Positions 16,701-24,296 of a DNA stretch of 64,000 nt are shown piece by piece. Made by a program: the position numbers and the translations under genes. The DNA comes from Flavobacteriales bacterium. GTDB lineage: Bacteria; Bacteroidota; Bacteroidia; Flavobacteriales_F; PHOS-HE28. The notes beneath the pieces were generated by a model. The model searched no databases and was not told the origin of the DNA. It saw only the letters and a list, made by a program, of their open reading frames with translations. The stretch spans positions 62,001 through 126,000 of the forward strand of contig JAEUTA010000007.1 in NCBI GenBank assembly GCA_016788205.1, in the 5' to 3' direction. Positions within the stretch are counted from its first letter, which is position 1. Every line of letters starts with the position of its first letter.

Positions 16701-17717
16701 CTAGGGAGCGTTGCTCTTCGGAACGGTTCCTCCGGGTGCGTTCGCGGGTGGCTCCTGTACCGGTACGACTGGAACGGGCGCTACCACCGGGGAGGCTGAA
16801 GCACAGTACCTCCCAACAAGCTCCGCCACTTCGGGTCCATGATGGTCGGTGAAACCGAGTTCGAGTGCCTTGTGAAAGTGAACGCATCCCGCCACCTGAT
16901 CACCGGACCCCACATCAATGATACCGAGACTTCTGAAGGCATAGGCATTGCCTGGATTCTTGCGGATCGCGAGGGCAAGATCCTTCCGGGCCTTCTCCAC
17001 ATCGCCCATCTTGTAAGCGCACCAACCACGATTGCTGAAAGCGAAGCCATAGTTAGGGTCCTGCTTGATCGCTTTGTTCATGTCCGCCATGGCGCGAGCA
17101 TAGTCCCCGTTCCGCATATGGAGATGGTATCCCCGGCTGTTGTAATTGGCCGCATCGCGCGGCGCCAAGGCGATGGCACGATCGAAGTCCGCCCGAGCCT
17201 GCACGGTATCACCCAATTGGGCGTGGCAACTCGCGCGTTCGCGAAGCATGCGCACCATATCCGGGTAGGTACGAACGCCCAGGTCGAAGTAGCGCAGTGC
17301 GCGCTGGGCATCGCCTTTGCGCTGGAATAGCGTACCGCATCGGAACAACTGTTCGGCATCGTTAACTACCACTTCCGGTTCCTGTACCAACAGGAAGGCG
17401 CTGTCACTCTGGCCCTGGCCCAAGTGAACACCGATCAACTGTGAACGGAACTCCGGTGTGCCACCCAACGCTTCACGGGCTTGTTCGAGGTGATAGCGGG
17501 CCTGTTGGTACCGTCCTACGCGGATGAACCCATCGGCTCGCAGAACATGGAAGATGGGCGGAGCTCCTTTCTTCGTCAGCGCCCTTTCGCTCAATGTGAT
17601 CGCCTTGTACGGCTTACCATCCGCCAAGGCTGCGCGCACCTTCATCTCTGCCTTTTCGAACTGGGCGTGGACCAAAGCCGCGCAGAACACCATTAAAACC
17701 GATAGTCCATATCGCAT
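16701..17717 (-). CDS. Secreted TPR-repeat protein
   Basis: 338 residues. Signal peptide MRYGLSVLMVFCAALVHAQ. About seven tetratricopeptide units follow; the clearest are GDAQRALRYFDLGVRTYPD, GDTVQARADFDRAIALAP, GDYARAMADMNKAIKQDP and GDVEKARKDLALAIRKNP. The C-terminal ~40 residues are a Pro/Val-rich tail. Periplasmic scaffold or protein-protein interaction role inferred. The -7 box TATCTTCG (17722-17729, minus) ends 4 bases before the ATG. Divergent from the gene at 17774, with the two promoters within 35 bp. Confidence 0.85.
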   Translation of the reverse strand: MRYGLSVLMVFCAALVHAQFEKAEMKVRAALADGKPYKAITLSERALTKKGAPPIFHVLRADGFIRVGRYQQARYHLEQAREALGGTPEFRSQLIGVHLGQGQSDSAFLLVQEPEVVVNDAEQLFRCGTLFQRKGDAQRALRYFDLGVRTYPDMVRMLRERASCHAQLGDTVQARADFDRAIALAPRDAANYNSRGYHLHMRNGDYARAMADMNKAIKQDPNYGFAFSNRGWCAYKMGDVEKARKDLALAIRKNPGNAYAFRSLGIIDVGSGDQVAGCVHFHKALELGFTDHHGPEVAELVGRYCASASPVVAPVPVVPVQEPPANAPGGTVPKSNAP

Positions 17718-17721
17718 CGGG

Positions 17722-17729
17722 CGAAGATA
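17722..17729 (-). promoter_or_regulatory. -7 box TATCTTCG for the TPR gene (leaderless)
   Basis: TATCTTCG on the minus strand with only 4 bases to the start codon at 17717. Confidence 0.55.
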
Positions 17730-17756
17730 CCGAGCGGCCAGCCCCCTCTAGGCCAG

Positions 17757-17764
17757 TAATTTCG
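17757..17764 (+). promoter_or_regulatory. -7 box TAATTTCG for the repeat-protein gene
   Basis: TAATTTCG ends 9 bases before ATG 17774. Back-to-back with the minus-strand TATCTTCG at 17722-17729. Confidence 0.55.
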
Positions 17765-17773
17765 CCGTCCACC

Positions 17774-18187
17774 ATGCGTACGCAATACCCAGCGAAGATC
17801 CTGCTTGCTTGGGGCGAGGCCATCACCGGCAATGTCGCCCTCCGCGACTGGCTCATCAAGAACGACTATCCCGAACTGGGGCTATTCTGTTTCGCTTTGC
17901 GCAATAAACAGGAGGCGCGCGACTGGTTGATGAAGAACGGGCATCCGCATCTGATGGCGATCATAACTGGTATTGAGGGAGACAAGAGCGCGCTGTCATG
18001 GCTTGAGCAGAATGGAATGACCGTACTGAAGCACGTGGCCCTGGCCGGGGATGGGAATGAGGAAGACCTCGACTGGCTGATGAAGAATGGGCACAAGGAA
18101 CTCGCGGTCATCGGCCATAAGATGCACTTGGTGAAGCGCAAGATGGACCAAGAATTCGGCGATTACCACAAGATGGCCAAGGACTGA
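17774..18187 (+). CDS. Small tandem-repeat protein (DWLxKNGHxEL repeats)
   Basis: 137 residues, probably cytoplasmic. Four imperfect ~30-residue repeats share a W-L-x-K/Q-N core followed by a short hydrophobic helix: LRDWLIKNDYPELGLFCFAL, ARDWLMKNGHPHLMAIITGI, ALSWLEQNGMTVLKHVALAG and DLDWLMKNGHKELAVIGHKM. The repeat resembles a helical-hairpin solenoid. Function unknown; no neighbour explains it. Confidence 0.75.
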   Translation: MRTQYPAKILLAWGEAITGNVALRDWLIKNDYPELGLFCFALRNKQEARDWLMKNGHPHLMAIITGIEGDKSALSWLEQNGMTVLKHVALAGDGNEEDLDWLMKNGHKELAVIGHKMHLVKRKMDQEFGDYHKMAKD

Positions 18188-18248
18188 ACGAATACCGATC
18201 GGAGCCGGTCAATGAGCCGATGTCTCATGACACCGCCATTGTGCGGCA

Positions 18249-19730
18249 CTATTCAGTAGGGTCACCAGGCAACATGCTCCCCACCAAATCGCCAAAGCGC
18301 GTTGAACCGAGTGCCACCGTGCGACTAAGACGGCTGTGTTCGGCCAGCCCATGCAGCACGAACTCGCTCCACAACGAACGTTCCTCGGCATCAAGCTCGG
18401 CATGTAGATCACCTACGAGATGCAGAAGGCCATCTACTTTGCGTAAGGACGCTTCGTATTCGTTCTGGGCCCCGTCGAACGAGAGATGGAGATCATGCTC
18501 CTCGAAGTAAGCTATGATGGTCGCATAGGTCATCTGGGGAACAGGAGCGCCTGTTGACCGTGCACTCTTGCGTTGTTTCGCTGGAGCGGGGAACAACTCG
18601 GCGAAAACATTCCGGATGGCATGGCCAAGGAGATGATGCGCGATCTTCTCCGGTCCCTCCTGCTCCCCTTCGTAGACGAGTTCGATCTTTCCTGTGATGG
18701 CGGGCACCACGGCCTGCAGGTCTCCGATACGAACCACCGTTCGCTCTTCTCCATTGCGAAGCGCGCGGCGTTCAGCAGCACTGATCACACTTTCCAACGC
18801 GCTGATGGTCAGGCGCGCACTGACGCCGCTCTTACGGTCCACGAATTCGCTATCACGTGCCTCCCAAGCGATCCGCTCCACCAGCACGCGGATGAGCTCC
18901 GGAACACGCACCCGTGCCACTTGTTCCTCCGGAGAGCGAACCTCCTGCGCCGTGATGCGCATGCCCATCTCCAACGTGGGCGGATAGTGCGTGAGTATCT
19001 GGGCTTGTATGCGGTCCTTCAGTGGAGTGATGATCGCGCCACGATTGGTGTAGTCCTCAGGGTTCGCGGTGAATACGAACTGGATATCCAACGGCAGCCG
19101 CAGCTTGAAGCCCCGGATCTGTACATCGCCCTCTTGGAGGATGTTGAAGAGCGCGACTTGTATGCGGGGCTGCAGATCAGGAAGCTCGTTGATAACGAAA
19201 ATACCACGATGACTTCGAGGGATCAGGCCGAAGTGGATCACACGTTCGTCGCTGTAGTCGAGCTTCAGGTTGGCTGCTTTAATGGGGTCACTGTCGCCTA
19301 CGAGATCGGCGACCGTGACATCGGGCGTGGCCAGCTTCTCGGTATAACGCTGATCGCGATGCACCCATGACACCGGTGTGTCATCCCTCATCCTCTCGAT
19401 AACGGACCGTGCATGGCTCGAGATCGGCGCAAAGGGATCATCATTGATCTCACTACCGGCTACTACGGGCATCCACTCATCCAACAAGTGGACGAGTGAA
19501 CGGGCCATCCGCGTTTTGGCCTGGCCACGTAGACCGAGGAGGTTGATGCTGTGCCCAGCGAGGATGGCGCGTTCCATCGCTGGTAGAACGGTGTCCTCGT
19601 AGCCATGGATGCCTTCGAAGAGGGACTCCCCTTTACGGATCCGAGCGATGAGATTACTGCGCAGTTCCTCCTTCACTGAGCGGCTTTTCCAACCGCTTCT
19701 CTTCAGTTCCCCGAGCGTGGTGTTGTTCAT
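18249..19730 (-). CDS. AAA+ ATPase, magnesium-chelatase/MoxR-like
   Basis: 493 residues from ATG 19730 (MNNTTLGELKRSGWKSRS); ATG 19754 would add 8 residues. AAA+ core: NLLGLRGQAKTRMARSLV (Walker A variant with K-T), IFVINELPDLQPRIQVALFN (Walker B), QFVFTANPEDYTNRG (sensor 1) and PLKDRIQAQI. It resembles the ChlI/BchI-type subunit and lies directly downstream of a VWA protein, as in chelatase-like ATPase/VWA pairs that remodel or metallate client proteins. No porphyrin genes are nearby, so tetrapyrrole metallation is unlikely. Confidence 0.85.
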   Translation of the reverse strand: MNNTTLGELKRSGWKSRSVKEELRSNLIARIRKGESLFEGIHGYEDTVLPAMERAILAGHSINLLGLRGQAKTRMARSLVHLLDEWMPVVAGSEINDDPFAPISSHARSVIERMRDDTPVSWVHRDQRYTEKLATPDVTVADLVGDSDPIKAANLKLDYSDERVIHFGLIPRSHRGIFVINELPDLQPRIQVALFNILQEGDVQIRGFKLRLPLDIQFVFTANPEDYTNRGAIITPLKDRIQAQILTHYPPTLEMGMRITAQEVRSPEEQVARVRVPELIRVLVERIAWEARDSEFVDRKSGVSARLTISALESVISAAERRALRNGEERTVVRIGDLQAVVPAITGKIELVYEGEQEGPEKIAHHLLGHAIRNVFAELFPAPAKQRKSARSTGAPVPQMTYATIIAYFEEHDLHLSFDGAQNEYEASLRKVDGLLHLVGDLHAELDAEERSLWSEFVLHGLAEHSRLSRTVALGSTRFGDLVGSMLPGDPTE

Positions 19731-19774
19731 ATGCTCTAAACGAATGATGGGCATCCTCACCGACTGCCCGCTGT

Positions 19775-20866
19775 TCAATTGGTCCTTTTATTCGAGGCGT
19801 GGTCCCGAAAGACCGAATCGGCCAACCCTTGCAAGCCCGTATAGAACGCTCTGCCTTGATTGGCCTCGGTGAAACGTTCGATGAACCGCTGCAAGAAGTG
19901 ATCTTGAGCGATCATGAAGGTGGTGATGGGTATGCCGGCCTTGCGCGCGCGTACCGCTGCATCCAACGTTCGTGCAACGATCAGGTCATCCAGACCGAAA
20001 CTGTTCATGTAGTACTCGCCATCGCGCTTGATGCAGCTGGGTTTGCCATCAGTGATCATGACGATACGTCGGTTCTTCAATTTGCGGCGACGAAGGATAT
20101 CCATGGATAATTCCAACCCCGCTACGGTGTTGGTGTGGAATGGGCCGACTTGGAGGTATGGCAGATCCTTGAGGCTGACCTGCCAGGCATCGTTGCCGAA
20201 CACCACGATGTCCAGCGTGTCCCTCGGATAACGTCTTGCGATCAATTCCGCCAACGCCATGGCCACCTTCTTGGCCGGGGTGATACGATCCTCCCCATAC
20301 AGGATCATGCTGTGGCTGATATCTATCATGAGCACCGTGGCGCACGCACTCTGGTGTTCGGTCTCCACCACCTCCAGGTCGGACTCGCTCAGGTTGAGTT
20401 CGTCCACGCCGCGTTGCTGCGCATTGCGGATACTGTCGCTCATGGCTACCTGTTCAATACGATCGCCGAACCGGTAGGCGCGACGATCGCTCGTGGCTTC
20501 ATCGCCTTGACCTGCCCGCCGCAGGCCATGGTCGCCCCGATCACTCTTCCTAAGGCTACCGAACACTTGATCCAAAGCACGCTCACGTATCAGCTTCTCC
20601 GCTTTACCGGTAAGCGGTGCCTTGCCACCCTTGGTCGGTGGGTCACCGATGATGCCCTGCTTCCGCAGATCCGCTTCGAACTGCGGGCGTCCATATCGAT
20701 CACTGTAGAAGTGATGTTCCTTATCCAACTGATCCATCCAGTCAAGCGCCTCTTCCACGTCGCCGCTGGTGTGCGTCAGCATCTCGAGGAATAGCGGTAA
20801 CAAACGCTCGAATGGCGTTCTGTCGTCGCGCGGTGGGACGAACTTGGTGAAGCGATGACCGCTCAT
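19775..20866 (-). CDS. VWA-domain protein partnered with the AAA+ ATPase
   Basis: 363 residues from ATG 20866 (MSGHRFTKFVPPRDD), chosen because TACATTTCG (20870-20878, minus) ends 3 bases upstream. The C-terminal von Willebrand factor A domain has a complete MIDAS: MIDISHSMILYGEDRITPA (D-x-S-x-S), a downstream Thr and a late Asp (MITDGKPSCI). The N-terminal ~180 residues are helical and charged. The AAA+ gene follows 44 bases after the stop. Together they form a ChlI/ChlD-like two-component machine of unknown target. Confidence 0.85.
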   Translation of the reverse strand: MSGHRFTKFVPPRDDRTPFERLLPLFLEMLTHTSGDVEEALDWMDQLDKEHHFYSDRYGRPQFEADLRKQGIIGDPPTKGGKAPLTGKAEKLIRERALDQVFGSLRKSDRGDHGLRRAGQGDEATSDRRAYRFGDRIEQVAMSDSIRNAQQRGVDELNLSESDLEVVETEHQSACATVLMIDISHSMILYGEDRITPAKKVAMALAELIARRYPRDTLDIVVFGNDAWQVSLKDLPYLQVGPFHTNTVAGLELSMDILRRRKLKNRRIVMITDGKPSCIKRDGEYYMNSFGLDDLIVARTLDAAVRARKAGIPITTFMIAQDHFLQRFIERFTEANQGRAFYTGLQGLADSVFRDHASNKRTN

Positions 20867-20915
20867 GGGCGAAATGTAACGCCTGACGAAGGCGAGCTGT
20901 TCGGTGATGGCCGCG

Positions 20916-20949
20916 AACAAAAAGCGCCCCCGGCAAGAGCCGGGGGCGC
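20916..20949 (-). terminator. Rho-independent terminator for the minus-strand T9SS gene
   Basis: GCGCCCCCGGC / GCCGGGGGCGC, an 11-bp perfect stem with a 4-base loop. On the minus strand it is followed by TTTTTGTT. Confidence 0.9.
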
Positions 20950-20967
20950 ACACTTCTTCCTATCCGA

Positions 20968-21996
20968 TCAGCGCAGGACCACGCGCTGTGTACCCCTGCG
21001 GCCATCGGCCTGGGTAACACGGACCTGATACACCCCTGCGGAAAGACCGCTGAGGTCCATGGCAGCAGTGGTGCCATCGGCCGAACGCAAGCTCTCGGTG
21101 CGCACTACGCTACCGGTGGCATCGAACACTTCGATACTGCGGACCGCCTCGCCGTTCAAGCGGAGATCAAGGGAACCGTTGGTCGGATTCGGATACGGCG
21201 TGAAGACCACTTGCGCGGCATCCGCTTCGCTCATCCCCACATCGCCAGCGCCATAAAGCCACTCAGCGGTATAGGTCACAGCAGGGCTTCCGCTACCCAG
21301 GATCACCGTGTCCTGTGAAGCTTTCATGAGCGGGTAGCGCAGGCCTGCTTGGAAATAGTAGTACGTATCGAAGGTGCGGTAGGCGTTCACGATCGCGGAT
21401 TGATCGATCTGCACCTTGCGCACCTTCACCCGGAGCACATCGTCGATCTGTTGCTGTGGCAGCTGGATGCTACCGTAACCATCAGCGATACCGGCCACCG
21501 TACCAGCGCGGTTAACAGGGAAGCCGCTCACCGTGTAGGTGCAGGCGAACGCATCGGACCAAGTGGTACCGAACGTGCAAGGGAATTTCAGCTCCAAGGC
21601 CGCATCGGAGAATGGCGCCACACCCTCCAAAGAACCGCGGATGCCCAAAAGATGCACACCCTCGGCATCCACCTTATAGAACGAAGTATCCTGCCCTCCG
21701 TTCGTGCTCAGCACCGTAACCCCGCTGAAACTCGTGCTCGATGGGGTCACCGACGGTTCATCCAGGAAACGATCATAATTGCCCGTGGAGGGTACCATCC
21801 AGTAGCCATAGGTCTGGTCCGCACCGGCATTGCCAGCAGGCACGAACTGCGCCGAATTGGGCGTAGTAAAGGTGGTGACCGCATAGGGAGCCCCCATGGG
21901 AGAGGGACCATCAGCGGGAAAATCCAAGGTGGGTTGTGCCACCAGCGGACCGGCCAAAGCCAGCGTAGCGATTACAAGAGCGTTATGACGTTGCAT
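20968..21996 (-). CDS. T9SS-sorted secreted protein
   Basis: 342 residues from ATG 21996. Signal peptide MQRHNALVIATLALAGPLVAQ. A beta-rich body of about 230 residues has no recognised catalytic motif. The C-terminal T9SS type A domain shows VVFTPYPNPTNGSLDLRLN, SIEVFDATGSVV, SGLSAGVYQVRV and a basic end. TACCTTCA lies about 20 bases upstream of the start. Followed by a strong terminator. Confidence 0.85.
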   Translation of the reverse strand: MQRHNALVIATLALAGPLVAQPTLDFPADGPSPMGAPYAVTTFTTPNSAQFVPAGNAGADQTYGYWMVPSTGNYDRFLDEPSVTPSSTSFSGVTVLSTNGGQDTSFYKVDAEGVHLLGIRGSLEGVAPFSDAALELKFPCTFGTTWSDAFACTYTVSGFPVNRAGTVAGIADGYGSIQLPQQQIDDVLRVKVRKVQIDQSAIVNAYRTFDTYYYFQAGLRYPLMKASQDTVILGSGSPAVTYTAEWLYGAGDVGMSEADAAQVVFTPYPNPTNGSLDLRLNGEAVRSIEVFDATGSVVRTESLRSADGTTAAMDLSGLSAGVYQVRVTQADGRRGTQRVVLR

Positions 21997-22115
21997 CCAG
22001 TTTCCGGTTTTGAGCGGGTGAAGGTAAGACGGGCTTTGCCTGCCGAATGCTGCCCGCGCCACCGTGGATCCGACGGAGTTCGTCTCTTTGCCGACCGGCC
22101 CAAGCAACCGCACCG

Positions 22116-22721
22116 ATGAAATTCAGCCTGAGCGAGATCACGGAACTTATCCGTCACCGTCGTACGATATTCCCGAAAGACTACACCGAACGGCTCGTGC
22201 AGCGCGAAATGGTGGAACGTGTGATCACCAACGGTACCTGGGCCCCGAACCATGGTATGACGCAGCCCTGGCGCTTCACCGTATTCATGGGCGAAGCACG
22301 ACACCAACTCTCCGCTTTCCTTGGCGACGAGTATAAACGGATCACCCCCACGAAGAAGTTCCTTCAGAAGAAATACGACAACGTAACGCAACGTCCTTTG
22401 CAAGCTTCCGTGGTGATCGGCTTGGGGATGGAACGCGACCCGAACGGCAAGATCAGCGAACGGGAAGAGCTTCTCGCTTGCGCCTGCGCCGTGCAGAACA
22501 TGTACCTGACCGCCACGGCCTATGGCCTGGGAGCGTTCTGGGCGACCGGTGCAGCGTTGACCAGTGATGGCATGCGGAACTTCCTCGGGCTGAGCGAAGG
22601 CGGGCAGGCCTTGGGATTGTTCTACATGGGGTATCCTGCGGTGGAATGGCCAAAGGGTTACCGCAAGCCGCTGGAGAACGTGGTTCAGTGGCGCAACGGG
22701 GCCGACGATCAAGGCCGATGA
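22116..22721 (+). CDS. Nitroreductase-family FMN oxidoreductase
   Basis: 201 residues from ATG 22116 (MKFSLSEITELIRHRRTIFP). Nitroreductase fold: RHRRTIFPKDY (phosphate-binding Arg cluster), ITNGTWAPNHGMTQPWRFTVF, ACAVQNMYLTATAYGLGAFW and LGLFYMGYP. The closest style is the YdjA/TdsD-like subgroup of small nitroreductases that use FMN and NAD(P)H. The frame extends upstream to 22047 without a plausible N-terminus. Substrate not predictable. Confidence 0.9.
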   Translation: MKFSLSEITELIRHRRTIFPKDYTERLVQREMVERVITNGTWAPNHGMTQPWRFTVFMGEARHQLSAFLGDEYKRITPTKKFLQKKYDNVTQRPLQASVVIGLGMERDPNGKISEREELLACACAVQNMYLTATAYGLGAFWATGAALTSDGMRNFLGLSEGGQALGLFYMGYPAVEWPKGYRKPLENVVQWRNGADDQGR

Positions 22722-22779
22722 CCGACCGTTGCACGTTCCGCGAGGCGCGCGCACGTCCCTGTGCCGCATCTTTGGCGAC

Positions 22780-23523
22780 ATGAGACCGGCCCAGCGCCAT
22801 ACGCGTACCGCCCTGCTGGGGCTGGCGTTATTCGCCACGGCTCTCCTGTCCCATGCTCAACAAGGGGTCACCACGCTCGGTGTGCAACTGAAACCCGTGA
22901 TACCGGTATCCTACTTCGACCCTACCATCACGCTCGAACGGCAGCACTTGAACGGGCGTATCAGCTTGGATGGTGGATTCTCCTTTGGCATGAACGTGCG
23001 CATAGGCCTTTCGAAGATGCTCTCCTTGGAGACCGGCCTGGGACAGATCCAGCGCCGTTATTCGTTCTCACTGGCCAATGATACAAGTGGCTACGCCGAA
23101 AGCAGTGAGGTGCGGTATGTCGGCTACGAACTGCCCGTTGCGCTCCTTGTCTATCTACGCTTGGGCGAGAAGAGCTACATGAACGTGGCCTTGGGACTTT
23201 CCGCCGACTTCTATCCCGGCGATGTGCAGCGAGACTTGGAGGATGGGCGCATCTACATCTTCCGGAACCGATGGGCACAACTGGGCGCCTTGGGCAATGT
23301 GGGAGTTGAATTCCGCACGGAAAAAAGCGGGATCCTCTACGTGGGCGCCACCTTCCACCGCCCTTTCACCCCAATGGCCACTGCGGATCTGAGCTACTAC
23401 GACCGCGCCAACGGATTCTTCCCCTACACCATGCGAGGCAGTCTGAGCGGTGCTTACCTCACGGTGGACCTACGCTATTATTTCCACGAGGATCCTGAAC
23501 GGATCCGTAGGAAACAGAAGTGA
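22780..23523 (+). CDS. Outer-membrane beta-barrel protein
   Basis: 247 residues from ATG 22780; CATCTTTG, one mismatch from a -7 box, ends 5 bases upstream. Signal peptide MRPAQRHTRTALLGLALFATALLSHAQ. Alternating hydrophobic strands fit an 8- or 10-stranded small barrel (GGFSFGMNVRIGLSKMLSLE, NVALGLSADFYPGD, VGVEFRTEKSGILYVGATF, GAYLTVDLRYYF). A basic tail follows the last strand (RIRRKQK), which is unusual for barrels that normally end at the final Phe. No specific family assigned. Confidence 0.75.
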   Translation: MRPAQRHTRTALLGLALFATALLSHAQQGVTTLGVQLKPVIPVSYFDPTITLERQHLNGRISLDGGFSFGMNVRIGLSKMLSLETGLGQIQRRYSFSLANDTSGYAESSEVRYVGYELPVALLVYLRLGEKSYMNVALGLSADFYPGDVQRDLEDGRIYIFRNRWAQLGALGNVGVEFRTEKSGILYVGATFHRPFTPMATADLSYYDRANGFFPYTMRGSLSGAYLTVDLRYYFHEDPERIRRKQK

Positions 23524-23600
23524 AGACCGCCCACCAAATGGTGATGGCGGCCTTGTCAATGACCAGGTAAGGCCTCGACGAGCTGAAACGGCCGGGTACC

Positions 23601-23702
23601 CTACATCGGGTTCGCGAAAGCCACCAAGGCGAATGCCACGAGCACGATGTAAAGACCAGCCACCAACAAGTTGGAGGGGATACGGCGGATGAGGGAGTCC
23701 AT
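23601..23702 (-). CDS. Small one-helix membrane protein (33 aa)
   Basis: A short frame opening at ATG 23702: MDSLIRRIPSNLLVAGLYIV, then a continuing hydrophobic stretch ending FANPM. A basic N-terminus followed by about 20 hydrophobic residues is a typical single-span small protein. It fills an otherwise empty gap between two genes. No homologue recalled; it could be a chance ORF. Confidence 0.4.
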   Translation of the reverse strand: MDSLIRRIPSNLLVAGLYIVLVAFALVAFANPM

Positions 23703-23812
23703 GGGTAACGGAGCTTGTTCATGAGCATGACGACCCTGTACCGGTGCGGGTTGCCGCGTACCAGCGGCCGTTCACATTCCTTAAGAATAGAATGACAGCC
23801 GGGCAACGGGCC

Positions 23813-24202
23813 TCACTGCAGCCTCAACCAAGCTCGGGCCTCCTGCTCGTCCATGAATATGCCTGCTGCGACAGGACTTGGGAAATAGGTGAAATACAGG
23901 CGCGTGAACCGGTCGTTGTGCGCGTTCCGCGTGACCCACGCCACCGCCCGGCTGTGTCGCTGGGCCGGCCTTCCCTGATAGTTATCCGTTGTCATCATGG
24001 CCAGCTCGAAGTCCATCTGCTCGTTCGGGAACATGATCAACACCAAGGCGGGTCCTGCACCGGCCATCCGCTCACGGGCATCCAACAATGCCGTTATGCC
24101 AGATGCGCTCAAAACAGCACCGGATTTGAAGCGGACTTCCACCAGATCGGCCGAAGTACGCTCCACGAAAGCTATCCCGGTATCGATGATGGACGACGGC
24201 AT
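23813..24202 (-). CDS. STAS/SEC14-like protein (DUF7793-type)
   Basis: 129 residues from ATG 24202 (MPSSIIDTGIAFVERTSADL); ATG 24223 would add 7 residues, but TATCCTTG ends 4 bases before 24202. Alpha/beta layout of SpoIIAA-like single domains: VEVRFKSGAVLSASGITALLD, ALVLIMFPNEQMDFELAMMT, RAVAWVTRNAHNDRFTRLYF and a C-terminal FMDEQEARAWL that is characteristic of this family. Role unknown; not an obvious anti-sigma antagonist because no Ser phosphorylation loop is seen. Confidence 0.7.
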   Translation of the reverse strand: MPSSIIDTGIAFVERTSADLVEVRFKSGAVLSASGITALLDARERMAGAGPALVLIMFPNEQMDFELAMMTTDNYQGRPAQRHSRAVAWVTRNAHNDRFTRLYFTYFPSPVAAGIFMDEQEARAWLRLQ

Positions 24203-24271
24203 ACCGCAAGGATAAGGCAGCACGATCGATCGGAAGGACCTTTTCGTTCCCGCACCATCCCCGCGTCAACC

Positions 24272-24279
24272 TATATTCG
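24272..24279 (+). promoter_or_regulatory. -7 box TATATTCG
   Basis: TAnnTTCG variant ending 17 bases before ATG 24297; TTTTCG at 24241-24246 is a possible upstream element. Confidence 0.5.
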
Positions 24280-24296
24280 GCGCAACCGACGAACCG

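Noticed and set aside
20083..20110. Possible additional short genes opposite the VWA gene
   Set aside because: All plus-strand frames here are shadows of the MIDAS-containing minus-strand gene.
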